Assembly (NCBI RefSeq): GCF_900696045.1
Contig: NZ_LR216287.1
Coordinates: 434,001-498,000, forward strand
DNA length: 64,000 bases
Source of the DNA: Candidatus Nitrosocosmicus franklandus
Lineage (GTDB): Archaea; Thermoproteota; Nitrososphaeria; Nitrososphaerales; Nitrososphaeraceae
Reading direction: 5' to 3'
Made by a program: the position numbers and the translations under genes. Below the pieces are notes generated by a model. It searched no databases. It was not told the origin of the DNA and saw only the letters and a program-made list of their open reading frames with translations. Positions 1 through 8,845 of the stretch are shown piece after piece (position 1 is the stretch's first letter; each line of letters opens with the position of its first letter).

Positions 1-285
1 AATACGATAATCATGCGTAGGATTCTAGCTATGGTAAGGGTCAGTTGTTAATTAACTTAGTAATTCACGATAGAGAGCTCCTCAAACGCATGAATTTGGT
101 AGTAAGTATTCTCCAAGCAAAACAGGTCAGAAAAATCCACTAGCAAACTTAAATTCAAAGGTCAAGCCGCTACCGGCAATATACACCATTTAGCACCTAA
201 TCCTGGGAAATTAGAGGTAGTAGATCAAAAGTATTATATTAATAACCCTCGATTAATAAAAAGACTGTTTGCTCCGGTGGTGTAG

Positions 286-306
286 AGACTGATGAAAGTC
301 ACACAA
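286..306 (+). other. tRNA-Glu D-loop intron (BHB motif)
   Basis: The intron folds as GACT (287-290), loop GATGAA and AGTC (297-300), followed by ACAC (301-304), which pairs with exon GTGT (280-283). The bulges are AG|A (284-286) and AA|T (305-307). Cutting after the second base of each bulge gives the expected exon junction TAG-TCC. The outer helix is weak, so this is a relaxed rather than textbook BHB. Confidence 0.8.
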
Positions 307-311
307 TCCGG

Positions 312-533
312 TTAAGCATTTCGCCCTCTCAAGGCGACGATCCCGGGTTCAAATCCCGGCCGGAGCATTCTATTTTGTGTTTGTTTTCGGGCTCCTCGAA
401 AGGCCTGAGAGTTATTTTCCGTATACGATTTACAGTTAATGCAATAATAGCCTAGTTTTGTAAACACGGCTTTAGGACCAAGCCTAATGTAAGTGGTATG
501 AAGCCCCTTTTGACATTTTGAACATCTGGCCAA
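312..533 (-). CDS. small zinc-ribbon-like protein reading into antisense tRNA-Glu (doubtful 3' end)
   Basis: The predicted 73-aa product starts at TTG and has two CxxC pairs: CSKC near residue 4 and CINC near residue 32. That spacing suggests a small zinc ribbon. The last 18 or so residues (RPGFEPG onwards) are only the antisense translation of tRNA-Glu, so the native C-terminus is probably lost or different. It lies just inside the left end of the putative integrated element. The cysteine pattern favours a real gene or the remains of one; the function is unknown. Confidence 0.4.
   Translation of the reverse strand: MARCSKCQKGLHTTYIRLGPKAVFTKLGYYCINCKSYTENNSQAFRGARKQTQNRMLRPGFEPGIVALRGRNA
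331..367 (+). repeat. left attachment-site repeat (attL-like) in tRNA-Glu
   Basis: These 37 nt of the tRNA-Glu 3' half recur in direct orientation at 12298-12333 with four substitutions and one deleted base. A tRNA 3' half as a direct repeat, with integrase remains beside the distal copy, is the usual footprint of tyrosine-recombinase integration. Confidence 0.7.
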
Positions 534-900
534 TTACAATAAAAATAAACATATACTATTTGATCTTTGTGTAAATGAAGTGGAATATCACCATCAAAAA
601 CGATAGCGATAACCACTCGGGTCTGCGACCCTCGCTATGTTATGATAGATTTCCATGCAAAGTATAACAATTGGCGTTAATCAAGACTTTTTTAGTAATT
701 GATTAATAGGGGATTATTTTTAAGCAGAACTTGTATTTCTTATCAGGAGCAAATCTACGATTTTATGACACAAATTAGGTTTGTCGAAGTTCACAATTTC
801 GTTCAAATGTATATGGGATCTACAGTGAAGTAGAATGATAGGTACATTGTGTTTTTAAACTTAGTAGTGTAGTGATAGTCACAACTCCAATAGTTTCATA
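534..900. other. intergenic, no gene seen
   Basis: AT-rich sequence with no convincing reading frame or repeat. It separates the zinc-ribbon fragment from the propeller relic. Confidence 0.5.
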
Positions 901-901
901 G

Positions 902-945
902 GGGCCTTGCATCGCTAATTCCGGGTGACCCATGATGCAAGACCC
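902..945. repeat. TTGCATC/GATGCAAG hairpin, copy 1
   Basis: The arm GGGCCTTGCATC (902-913) faces GATGCAAGACCC (934-945) across a 20-nt loop. The same arms with different loops occur at 2289-2326 and 13955-14006. Copies 1 and 2 sit directly 3' of propeller C-terminal coding sequence on the minus strand, so a terminator role is possible. Copy 1 has small mismatches and is part of a decayed duplicate. Confidence 0.6.
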
Positions 946-1105
946 TTACTTTTCTTACAGTTCAATATTTCTCTGATGTGTGAGGCGAACTCAGTATCTG
1001 CTTTTATTAAATCATAAACTAGCTTGTCATTGTCGCGATTATTGTCTGTTATGACATTCCTAATCTGATTTGCTGAATTAATAGAGTTTGTAATATCAAA
1101 TGGTT
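915..1105 (-). pseudogene. duplicated C-terminal fragment of the YVTN propeller protein
   Basis: The minus-strand translation contains TNSINSANQIRNVITD, DNDKLVYDLIKA and HIREILNC. This closely parallels the C-terminus of the propeller gene at 2335-3266 (TNSIDSANQIRDILTD, DNDKLVCDLIKG, NIREILKC). Only about the last 60 residues remain, there is an in-frame stop upstream, and the original stop is lost so translation runs into the hairpin. It is a truncated paralogue, probably left by duplication or recombination. Confidence 0.75.
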
Positions 1106-1467
1106 TTTAATTAATGCGTCAAACGATGGACGTGTAATGTTATCAGAGTATAATAGAGAGAACGAATTGCAAGTTAAAAATCGCAATCAAGTTTGTAGAT
1201 GCATAAATGAAATATGTACACGAGAAGTAGATAATAATGCTGAACTTAAAGTTCACTGAAATGAATTCAATCTATACTTTTATTAATTTAAAAATGTAAT
1301 TCTAGAAGATAAATTAATTGGCGCCGAAAATTAGGAACACTAGTATGTTATTTATTGGGACCTATTATGGTTTTTTCCAATTTATCTTATAGATCGTATG
1401 CCATAGGTCAGAATAACATTCAAGCATGATCTTGTTGTTGAAATACCTTAAATATCAAATACCTTAA
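1106..1467. other. intergenic; one doubtful 40-codon ORF
   Basis: A short plus-strand frame at 1137-1259 encodes about 40 residues including NQVCRCINEICTREV. Nothing else supports it as a gene. The remainder is AT-rich and probably contains the promoter of the downstream secreted protein. Confidence 0.35.
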
Positions 1468-2097
1468 ATGATTGAAAGTATTAACAATTACACTATGGAC
1501 AATCTAGACAAAGTAAATATTAAAAAGTATACAATAGTTGTACTGATCCCTATATTATTTATAGGAAGTTATTCGATTGGAAACTACAGCATTTTGCAAT
1601 CAGCAATGGCACAAACATCTGACAACATAGATAGTTTCACTGCAACCGGATATACTGGCCAAATACTTACATTGCCACCAAGTATTACACAGGTTGTAGC
1701 ATCACAAAATGAATCATCTCTTGGACCCTCAATTGGTTCAGTAATTGGAGGTAATTGGAGCTTTACTGTTGCAGATGGACAGCTACAGAACTTTACATGG
1801 CATGCAACATCCTATACACTAGGTGGAAATGTAGATGGTACTTTTGCTATCAATGGAATTGATGACGCTGCTCCATTAGATACTTCTGGTAGTGATATAA
1901 TACAGCTAGATGGCAATAATACATCCTTTACAGGAACTGCAGATATAGAAATTAATGGTGAAACAGCATTTTCAGATGTTCCAGTTACACTATACATATT
2001 TAATGGGAATATTGCAAGTTTAACATTAAGTCACGAACAAACAGAAGGGATATTCACTGTTCCCTTGTATGGTATTGTAACTTCATTAACGCAATAA
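1468..2097 (+). CDS. secreted hypothetical protein
   Basis: This 209-aa protein has a hydrophobic stretch at about residues 22-38 (IVVLIPILFIGSYSIG) followed by a signal-peptidase-like SAMAQ site near residue 49. The mature part is rich in Thr, Ser, Gly and Asn, with beta-strand-like alternation, and ends in GIVTSLTQ. The secreted protein at 10519-11037 ends in a similar DGHIDSLTQ, so the two may share a fold. The function is unknown; an exported or surface role is inferred from the signal only. A shorter start at the internal Met (residue 10) is possible. Confidence 0.7.
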   Translation: MIESINNYTMDNLDKVNIKKYTIVVLIPILFIGSYSIGNYSILQSAMAQTSDNIDSFTATGYTGQILTLPPSITQVVASQNESSLGPSIGSVIGGNWSFTVADGQLQNFTWHATSYTLGGNVDGTFAINGIDDAAPLDTSGSDIIQLDGNNTSFTGTADIEINGETAFSDVPVTLYIFNGNIASLTLSHEQTEGIFTVPLYGIVTSLTQ

Positions 2098-2288
2098 GAG
2101 GACTAACAAATAACAAGAATACAAACCAGTATTCAAAATCCTATTTTATTTTACTTTCTATTAATAATAATCAAATTTTAATCTCGCAGTATTTCATATA
2201 TTACTAAACCATTGTGTACGTACTTCTACTATTAGGTAGAAGGGCGGTAAACAGATTTCAGATTTTTTATAACCCAAATAATTTCAGA

Positions 2289-2326
2289 GGTCTTGCATCT
2301 GAGCGGCGTGGATAAGATGCAAGACC
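2289..2326. terminator. GGTCTTGCATC hairpin, copy 2 (possible terminator)
   Basis: A perfect 11-bp stem, GGTCTTGCATC (2289-2299) and GATGCAAGACC (2316-2326), with a 16-nt loop. It begins nine bases beyond the stop of the minus-strand propeller gene, so on that strand it lies immediately 3' of the gene. It is the second of three copies. Confidence 0.6.
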
Positions 2327-2334
2327 ATACTTTT

Positions 2335-3266
2335 CTAACACTTTAATATTTCTCTGATGTTTGATGTTAATTGATTATCTCCCTTTATCAAATCACAAAC
2401 TAGTTTGTCATTATCACTGTAATTATCTGTCAAAATATCTCTTATTTGATTGGCTGAATCAATTGAGTTTGTTACATACAGAGGATTCTGAATGATGCTT
2501 CTAAGCAGTTCGCCTATTGTCTTAGGTTCTGGACTAGCTGGAGGTGTCAAAGATTCCTCTCCAATGACCGTAACTGTGTTAGCATTATTATTTGCCACAT
2601 ACATATAACCATTGTCAGGATTGTATGCAATCCCATAGGGTTCGTCCACTCCCATAATAGTGTATATCACTATATTATCAGACCTTATGACTGAAATGGT
2701 ATTGTCACCGACACTTGTCTCATACATATAACCATTGTCAGGATTGTATGCAATTGCTATTGGTTCATCCTCCACTGTTACGGTATCTATCACTGTATTT
2801 GTAGTACTATCAATAACTGACAATGTGTCATTACCTGCGTTAGAAACGTACATGTTTTGGTTGTCAGGATTGTACGCAATTCCAATGGGTCTATTTCCTA
2901 CATTTATGATACTAATAATCATATTATCAGAACTTCTGATAATGGATACGGTGTCATTACCTGCGTTAGAAACGTACATGTTTTGGTTGTCAGGATTGTA
3001 CGCAATTCCTCTTGGCGAGCGATCTACAACTATGGTACCTACTAGTGTGTTAGAGGTGTCAATAATGGATACTGTGCCATCGCCTGAATTCGTTACATAT
3101 ATATATTCTTATTAAGTAGATTGTAAGCGACTGCTTCTGGTTCTATCCCTACTTCTATGGTATCAATCACCCCCTCAGCCCAAACACTTTTCAGGTTCGA
3201 GTTAAAAGTAACAGTGAATAACGCGACTAATAGAATCACAAAAATAGAAAAGCATGCATTTTTCAT
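2335..3266 (-). pseudogene. secreted YVTN beta-propeller protein, frameshifted in a TA run
   Basis: Translation from ATG 3266 gives a signal peptide (MKNACFSIFVILLVALFTV) and the start of a propeller, ending at a stop just after NKNIYM. The downstream frame (2335 to about 3108) carries repeated blades with AYNPDN, MYVSNAGNDT and VIDSTTNTV motifs, plus a helical C-terminal domain of about 60 residues. The two frames meet in an AT dinucleotide run (about 3097-3106); removing two bases restores NKNIYVTNSGDGTVSIID. The family is typically secreted and surface-associated. This could be a pseudogene, a slippage-controlled phase switch or a sequencing error. Confidence 0.75.
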
Positions 3267-3945
3267 TCATAACTGTCAACCAATCTGAACTTATAACTAA
3301 TTAGTATAATGATTTTGTATTATTATTCTGGGATTTTGGAATATGCGATTGTTATCACAAATTTTGCAAAGTAGACACATATGTTTGGGTAATAAAGCGA
3401 TGTGACAGTATTTAGATTAATTGGGAGACTAGGCAAACATGGTCCCGAATAAGATTTATATCAAGAAAATAAAAAATGCGTATCTCTTTTTCCACTTTTA
3501 CATAATTTACTCTTTGTGTTACTGTTCAAGATTGAACGGTATTCACAGTAAAACATAATGGAATATACAATTCGTTTACAAGCCAATAATTAAATTATCT
3601 TCATGATTTGTAGGTGGAAAATAATCCTTTAACAATTGCATCATTTATATCAAAAATAGTTTAGTCAAAGTTTTCTATGACTTAAAATTGTGTAATCGGG
3701 AAAAAAGAGGAGCTAAAGCTTACCATAATTTGGTAAGGTCCAATGGAATATTAAGATAAACAACACCGCGGAGCAGGCTGGGATCAAAGGAAGGAAAAAC
3801 AGGAAAATTATTCAGTGGATAATTCTTAATGTCTCTATTCAATTAAGGGACATGAGTATATTAAGGTGTTCTAGTTGAATTGAAATTGTTGTCTAATTGC
3901 AATAGATATCAAATATATTTATCTTAACTTAATTTAAGGCGTGAT
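3267..3945. other. intergenic, no gene seen
   Basis: AT-rich sequence. The only structure noted is a 7-bp hairpin CTTACCA/TGGTAAG at 3719-3737. Confidence 0.5.
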
Positions 3946-4167
3946 TCAATGTTTCTTGGGATGATGGTGAGTCGAATAATTCTGTCCTTTTTGTATATAC
4001 CTTACATATAATACCGATGGTCCGTTAACTATAACTGATCGAACACCAACAATTATACTAAATACATCTCCACCATTCACAAATGAACCTGCCGCATAAC
4101 CATTCATTTTATATTTTTCATCATTTATTGGTTCTAAATTGTTATCATAGATATCATAACTAGGCAA
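3946..4167 (-). CDS. short hypothetical protein (weak)
   Basis: A 73-aa frame from a TTG codon whose product ends in THHHPKKH. It contains a plausible beta-rich stretch (VFSIIVGVRSVIVNG) but no recognisable domain, signal or partner. It may be the C-terminus of a lost gene. It lies inside the putative decayed element, where broken genes are common. Confidence 0.3.
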   Translation of the reverse strand: MPSYDIYDNNLEPINDEKYKMNGYAAGSFVNGGDVFSIIVGVRSVIVNGPSVLYVRYIQKGQNYSTHHHPKKH

Positions 4168-4463
4168 GGACTAAATCGCATGGAGATACCGAGATATTGA
4201 TGTCAACTATAATGTTATTACTCTTAGGGCAAAGCAACAAGATTGAACGGCTTAGTTTGTAAACAAAGATTAGTTAGACTAATGGGCTTTTATAATACTG
4301 AGAAAGTCTAAAGACACTCACAGGCTTTTGGGAAAAGACGGAAACAGACAATTGATTGTTACTACAGTATTGAGTGCAACAAATAATTAATTACCCTTTT
4401 AGGTCTATTTTCTATTTATAGAAGTGCAGGATATTTAAGTAAAGTTATCATTGATGAATTGTT

Positions 4464-5180
4464 ATGTCGAAAGAATCCAAATCAATCTTTCAACCATCAT
4501 TGAGAAACAAGTTTTTAATTGAAATTATAGGTACATTTATTCTGGTTTATGCGATTGCATCCGCTGCGACAGTTTATTCTGATAGCGGACAATTGGGAGT
4601 AATTGGTATAGGTTTGGTACATGCCCTTGTCTTAACAGCAATTGTATACGCAATAGGATATCGATCTGGTGCACAGGTTAATCCTGCAGTCACAATTGGA
4701 CTATTAGTAGCCAAGAAAATAACAGGTAAGGAAGCTGTTGTTTATATAATTGCCCAGATTATAGGGGCAGTAATTGCCGCATCTGTGGTATATTCGATTT
4801 TTGGCTCTGAAATGTCTGCTAGTGTGACATTACCTGCGCAAGATAATGTGATAAGATCTCTTATACTAGAAACAGTTATGACTTTTACTTTGGTATATGT
4901 AGTACTTGCCACAACTACTTCAAAGAACTTTAAGATAGTACCATTGGCAGGACTGGCCATTGGTTTTACATTAGGTTTAAACGTTATATTTGGTGGTGCA
5001 ATTACTGGAGGCTCATTAAACCCTGCACGTTCGTTTGGTCCGGCATTAATCATGTTTGATTTTAACTATCATTGGATATATTGGGTGGCGCCTATTATAG
5101 GTGGATTGATAGCAGCCGGAGTGTACAAAGTGGTGCATACCAAGGAGGAACAAGAGGAAGAAAAACTTCCGCCAAAATAG
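4464..5180 (+). CDS. aquaporin / MIP-family channel
   Basis: This 238-aa integral membrane protein has about six transmembrane segments and both MIP signature loops: NPAVTIG (residues 73-79) and NPARSFGP (187-194). They form the two half-helices of a water or small-solute pore. Its length is normal for the family. Arg190 directly after the second NPA is the usual selectivity-filter arginine. The C-terminus is a charged cytoplasmic tail (KEEQEEEKLPPK). It would pass water and perhaps glycerol, ammonia or CO2; the substrate cannot be read from the sequence. It stands alone within the putative integrated element and looks intact, unlike many neighbours. Confidence 0.92.
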   Translation: MSKESKSIFQPSLRNKFLIEIIGTFILVYAIASAATVYSDSGQLGVIGIGLVHALVLTAIVYAIGYRSGAQVNPAVTIGLLVAKKITGKEAVVYIIAQIIGAVIAASVVYSIFGSEMSASVTLPAQDNVIRSLILETVMTFTLVYVVLATTTSKNFKIVPLAGLAIGFTLGLNVIFGGAITGGSLNPARSFGPALIMFDFNYHWIYWVAPIIGGLIAAGVYKVVHTKEEQEEEKLPPK

Positions 5181-5563
5181 TTTAACATGAATCTTTGGAC
5201 CTATAATTTGATTTCACTTGGTAAATTAAATTTTAATATCAATTTTGTTTAAATTTAGGTGTTTCGTAGACAGCATCTTGCTAAAGATTGCATTTAAGAG
5301 AAGGCATTACTGATTTTTGCTATAAATATTGATTATCTATAATAGCACACAATAATAAGGATATTGAAAGATCGGTCTGGAAAAGTAACGACACAACAAA
5401 TGATACTTCTAATCCGTAACTGAAAAGCCCAAAGACCTGTAAGCCTTTGGACTAGACAAAGGTAAGAGAAACAAATTATCACTTATCGCTCAGGTTGGAA
5501 AAATCTCGATTTACTGTTTGATAGGTACCCTAGAAAAATTTGAAATAAAGAACGATTCATAAT
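5181..5563. other. intergenic with a small hairpin
   Basis: The stretch has no gene. CCAAAG (5429-5434) and CTTTGG (5445-5450) can form a short hairpin between the convergent aquaporin and 328-aa genes and may help terminate either transcript. Confidence 0.4.
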
Positions 5564-6550
5564 TTAGGGTGTAGAAATGCCTGACAAACTTTGAACCTCA
5601 TTCCAGTACTTTTCAAACATAATCTCTTGTACAAATATCCGATGTTTCTCTTCTGAGTATGCTCCTTCTAGCTGATCTCCATTATTAGTGGATTTTATTT
5701 GAAACATGTATTTGTTATCACTTATGATTATCGTTTCTTCAAATTTGCCTACTAATTCCGTAGCAAACCCTAATTGAATATGATTACTTTTGTTAGTTGC
5801 CTTATTCAGTGAATCTATGTTCCTTACCCATTGTTCATCAAAACAATCTACCAAGATCTTGATACGAATATCTTTCTTTATCGAATTAGCTAATCTTGCA
5901 AGGAATGTGATATTGCCTTTTGCAAATACCTTGTTTAAAACCCGAATGGAGGAAAATACAAGTATCTCCTTTCTACTTTGTTCTATCAGATAAATGATTT
6001 CATTTTCTATTTCGTCAGGGTTTGTGATAATAAAATTGTCACTTTGGTGTTCTAGTTCTTTAATCCTAGATGGCAGCGATATTCCCATACTCCATAGCTG
6101 TTCAAAGAGCTTTTGCTGCTTTTCTACAAGAGGTTTGAAATTACTAAACACTCCTTGAGCTGGAGGTTGATTATCTGTAAGTAATATATACATCATGTAA
6201 CACCTAGAATCCATTATTCCAAAGTTTCCCCTAATGCCGTCTAGATGTCTGAATTCTCCTAGATCATACAGATCAAATGTATCTATGTTTTCTTGTGTAA
6301 GCTCTATTACAAACCTTGATTCAATTCCCCTCGTTTTCATTCTTTTCCTTCCGATAGAAAATCCTTCTTTGAAATTGTTGAGAAGAAAGGTAGTAAATTG
6401 AGCATCCCATACGCTATCAAAACCCTTATCACAAATTTCCACTGCGTTTATGCTGAGTTCTGCTATTTGGTCCCAACCATGAATGACTTCAGTTGTTATT
6501 GGACGATACTTGCGTGATTCCTTAATCTGATTTAAGGTATACACATCCAT
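5564..6550 (-). CDS. conserved sensor/PLD-like hypothetical protein with IS at its start codon
   Basis: The 328-aa product is not confidently assigned. Its C-terminal part (about 160-320) alternates helices and strands (EIENEIIYLIEQSRKEILVF, IRIKILVDCF, IIISDNKYMFQIKS). This resembles the effector/sensor module found in TrmB-like regulators and archaeal signal proteins. No DNA-binding helix-turn-helix or kinase motif is visible. The start ATG (6550-6548) lies inside the 8-bp target duplication of the adjacent IS, with an in-frame stop immediately upstream. The reading frame is therefore intact, but the original promoter is now 667 bp away. Expression is probably lost or driven from the IS. 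Confidence 0.6.
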   Translation of the reverse strand: MDVYTLNQIKESRKYRPITTEVIHGWDQIAELSINAVEICDKGFDSVWDAQFTTFLLNNFKEGFSIGRKRMKTRGIESRFVIELTQENIDTFDLYDLGEFRHLDGIRGNFGIMDSRCYMMYILLTDNQPPAQGVFSNFKPLVEKQQKLFEQLWSMGISLPSRIKELEHQSDNFIITNPDEIENEIIYLIEQSRKEILVFSSIRVLNKVFAKGNITFLARLANSIKKDIRIKILVDCFDEQWVRNIDSLNKATNKSNHIQLGFATELVGKFEETIIISDNKYMFQIKSTNNGDQLEGAYSEEKHRIFVQEIMFEKYWNEVQSLSGISTP

Positions 6551-6555
6551 TTACT
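6548..6555. repeat. IS target-site duplication, left copy (CATTTACT)
   Basis: CATTTACT at 6548-6555 is repeated exactly at 7223-7230, on the other side of the IS. Eight bases is the normal duplication length for the IS6 family. Confidence 0.93.
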
Positions 6556-7222
6556 GGCTCTGTTCAGTTAACAGGTTTTAATTCCTTGTTGTGATAGTCG
6601 ACAAACAGGTTCAACCAGTTTTTTACGTGTTTTAGTTTGCAGTTCTTTAGCCTGCAGGGAAAGTAATCATCGAAACTTTCAGTTCTGTCCTTGATATACT
6701 GCATTGTTCTTTCAATCAAGTTTTTTTCATAGGAGGAATGGAGATGGTGTTCTAATTTAAGGAATTGACAAGCCATGGGATACCAAGTACCACCATCTGT
6801 TGAAACTGGATGCTTTCCATAGTCTCTGACTATGTTTGACAGAAACCGTTCCGCAACAAACATGTTTCTCTCCTTAGAAATGGATAGTGAGAGAATTTCC
6901 TTACTTTTCGCATCTATTGCAACCCATAACCACGTGTATTCTGAACCAACCTTAAGCAATGTTTCATCTACAATGAATTCACATATCCTTCTTTGTTTTG
7001 TCTTGATAATCTTAGGTTGGTACTTTTGAATCCAGTTCCAGATAGTGACATGATTTCGTTTGATACAGTATGATAATCTTTCAGATGTTTTCCTAAGAGA
7101 AAGACCTGAAAAGTACAAATGTAAGCCATAATACACATATTTTGAAGGTGTTCTGTTTCTAGTATTCATAAAAGAGATAGGACATCTTCAAGCTATAGAC
7201 TTGACGCTAAATGAACAGAGCC
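6556..7222 (-). mobile_element. IS6-like insertion sequence, copy 1 (667 bp)
   Basis: The ends carry inverted repeats GGCTCTGTTCA (6556-6566) and TGAACAGAGCC (7212-7222), typical of IS6-family termini. A single transposase gene fills the element. An exact 8-bp duplication CATTTACT flanks it, so it arrived by a clean transposition and has not recombined since. It shares length and ends with the copy at 33920-34586. Confidence 0.95.
6564..7169 (-). CDS. IS6-family DDE transposase
   Basis: The 201-aa protein has an N-terminal helical DNA-binding part (SGLSLRKTSERLS) and a catalytic core. Candidate acidic residues are D68 in VDETLLKVG, D125 in STDGGTWYP and E153 in LIERTMQYIKDR. These match the IS6 pattern, although the second-to-third spacing (28) is shorter than usual. 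About four fifths of residues match the second copy at 33973. It is full length with no frameshift, so probably active. Confidence 0.93.
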   Translation of the reverse strand: MNTRNRTPSKYVYYGLHLYFSGLSLRKTSERLSYCIKRNHVTIWNWIQKYQPKIIKTKQRRICEFIVDETLLKVGSEYTWLWVAIDAKSKEILSLSISKERNMFVAERFLSNIVRDYGKHPVSTDGGTWYPMACQFLKLEHHLHSSYEKNLIERTMQYIKDRTESFDDYFPCRLKNCKLKHVKNWLNLFVDYHNKELKPVN

Positions 7223-7230
7223 CATTTACT
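7223..7230. repeat. IS target-site duplication, right copy (CATTTACT)
   Basis: Exact repeat of 6548-6555 directly after the right inverted repeat. Confidence 0.93.
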
Positions 7231-7724
7231 ATAAGAGAATGCATAAAAGGATAAAAACACCCCAATAATCGTAGTTAGAAGTAAAGTTAGTGTTTTAATT
7301 AGTAGTTTTTGCTTAAGTCGTATTATATGAGATCGGCAATCTATTTCTTTTCATTGTCTTTTTCTTAATTCAAAAGCTTTTGATAATAAGATGATAAGAC
7401 ACGCTGCAATATTAGACAAGCCAAAACTAACTTACGGAAGATAACATAAGAAGTTCAAGTCAAAGAATCAATCTCGACTATAAGAGAGGTAATCAAGAGA
7501 AATAAATATACCAAAGAGTAGTAACGTAATTGAAACTTATTACAAATTTAAAAAATTGTATAATAGATATACATACTTAGTATAGGAATAATAATTTTAT
7601 AGTGAAAAACGATTTTCTCCTTGTGAGTTTTGCATTGTTATTGAGTATTTCAAGGACGTACTTGTCATCAAGATAGATCTTTGTGACACTTTTGCTATTT
7701 ACATCAGATAAGATGAAATTGTGA
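7231..7724. other. intergenic, displaced upstream region
   Basis: AT-rich sequence without a gene. Its left edge is the original upstream DNA of the 328-aa gene, now cut off from it by the IS. Confidence 0.5.
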
Positions 7725-8087
7725 CTACTTCGGTTGCATGAAAGGACGTGGATCGAGTATTGCTCTAATTGAATTTATTTTTTCGTTATCATCAACTTTT
7801 ATCCAAAAGCACATGATTTGAGAATCATACTCCTGAAGAATACAGACATCTTTTTCTTCCGTAAACACCTTCTTAAAGTCTAATTTGGTTAATCCTCTTA
7901 TCTGATATTGGCGTTCAAAATATTTCAAATAAGATTCAGGATTATCAAATGAATTAACGGGTGATACGTATGAAAAATTATCACTCAAATAATCTCTTGC
8001 CAACTGTCAGTCTTGGTCTTCTGTGGCCTGAAAATACCCCATAACAATATTCTTTGCGCTTTTGGGAGAGGATCCATTTTTTTCCAT
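7725..8087 (-). pseudogene. SnoaL/NTF2-like protein with one in-frame TGA
   Basis: From ATG 8087 the frame reads MEKNGSSPKSAKNIVMGYFQ, then ATEDQD, TGA at 8007-8009, then QLARDYLSDNFSYVSPVN to the normal end at 7725. The whole (120 codons) has the length and pattern of a SnoaL-like, NTF2-fold protein: an N-terminal helix, an ARDYLSDNF turn and beta strands. A single base change from TGG or CGA would explain the stop. A shortened 92-aa product could start internally but would lack the first helix. Small NTF2-fold proteins often bind or isomerise small ligands; the role here is unknown. Confidence 0.7.
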
Positions 8088-8344
8088 GTAGTTTCTTGTA
8101 AGCCATCGTATTTATCAGTAGTAGTATCAGTGATAATGATGTTTTAAAAATCAGGTATTTTAGTTATTGAATGAGGGAAAAAATGAGTTGTATTGAAGCT
8201 TATCTGACAATAGATAGACAAAATCTCTATATACCAAGGGGGCCAATTAGGTCAAAGGCACGATACATCTACTGACAGTGTAATAATAGTAAGAAAACAA
8301 TACCGTGGTTTATGGATTAAGCAACAAAAAGATTGATAGACTTA

Positions 8345-8845
8345 TTAATCAAAATAGTCTAATGGATATAATTTCAATCCATACTTTTCTGCGATACTTT
8401 GGAGTCGTTTAAGAGTCTCAGAAGTTAATTGTGGAATAGGTAAAAGAGTATCTGCAGTTACAGGTTTTCCCACTTCTAAAAACATTTTTTCCATACCTGC
8501 AGGGGTTAAGAAACACAGAAAACGTACTACACTATTTGTTTCATTAGTAAATTTATGAATTGGTCCGTTAAAGGGTATATTTACATAAGAGCCCTGCTTA
8601 GCTGTGTACCTTTTTTCCTTCGTTATTACATTTATTTCTCCTTTTAGAATATAAAACGCTTCCTGGTAAGAGGGATGCGAATGAGGTGCTGGTCCTCCTC
8701 CCGGAGGAATCAACATATCAATAAGAGAATATGAACCGTTGGTTTGTTCGCCTCCTATAACAACACTATATGTGTCACCCATTACTGACACGGTAGGTCC
8801 TTCATTAATATCCACTGCAGTGGGAGAATTGATTGTGTTTACCAT
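8345..8845 (-). CDS. cupin-domain protein
   Basis: The metal-binding cupin motif 1 is clear: PHSHPSYQEAFYILKGEI, with His, His, Glu and a downstream His in GPIHKFTN. One double-stranded beta-helix is present, with a C-terminal helical tail. The ATG at 8845 (MVNTINSPTAV) is preferred; 29 extra residues would be possible from 8932 but look like non-coding leader. Single-domain cupins include dioxygenases, isomerases and sensors, so the reaction is open. The HSHP...E spacing resembles quercetin-dioxygenase-like members. It is monocistronic. Confidence 0.88.
   Translation of the reverse strand: MVNTINSPTAVDINEGPTVSVMGDTYSVVIGGEQTNGSYSLIDMLIPPGGGPAPHSHPSYQEAFYILKGEINVITKEKRYTAKQGSYVNIPFNGPIHKFTNETNSVVRFLCFLTPAGMEKMFLEVGKPVTADTLLPIPQLTSETLKRLQSIAEKYGLKLYPLDYFD

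Larger units (their letters stand above)
271..367 (+). tRNA. tRNA-Glu (CTC) with a 21-nt D-loop intron
   Basis: The acceptor GCTCCGG (271-277) pairs with CCGGAGC (360-366), and A367 is the discriminator base. The anticodon arm is TCGCC-CTCTCAA-GGCGA, giving anticodon CTC. The T-arm is CCGGG-TTCAAAT-CCCGG. The D-arm is interrupted at 286-306. Removing those 21 nt restores a normal D-loop and a 76-nt tRNA. The splice sites fall in two 3-nt bulges separated by the 4-bp helix GTGT/ACAC, as expected for the archaeal splicing endonuclease. The 3' half also serves as the left attachment repeat of a decayed integrated element. Confidence 0.93.
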
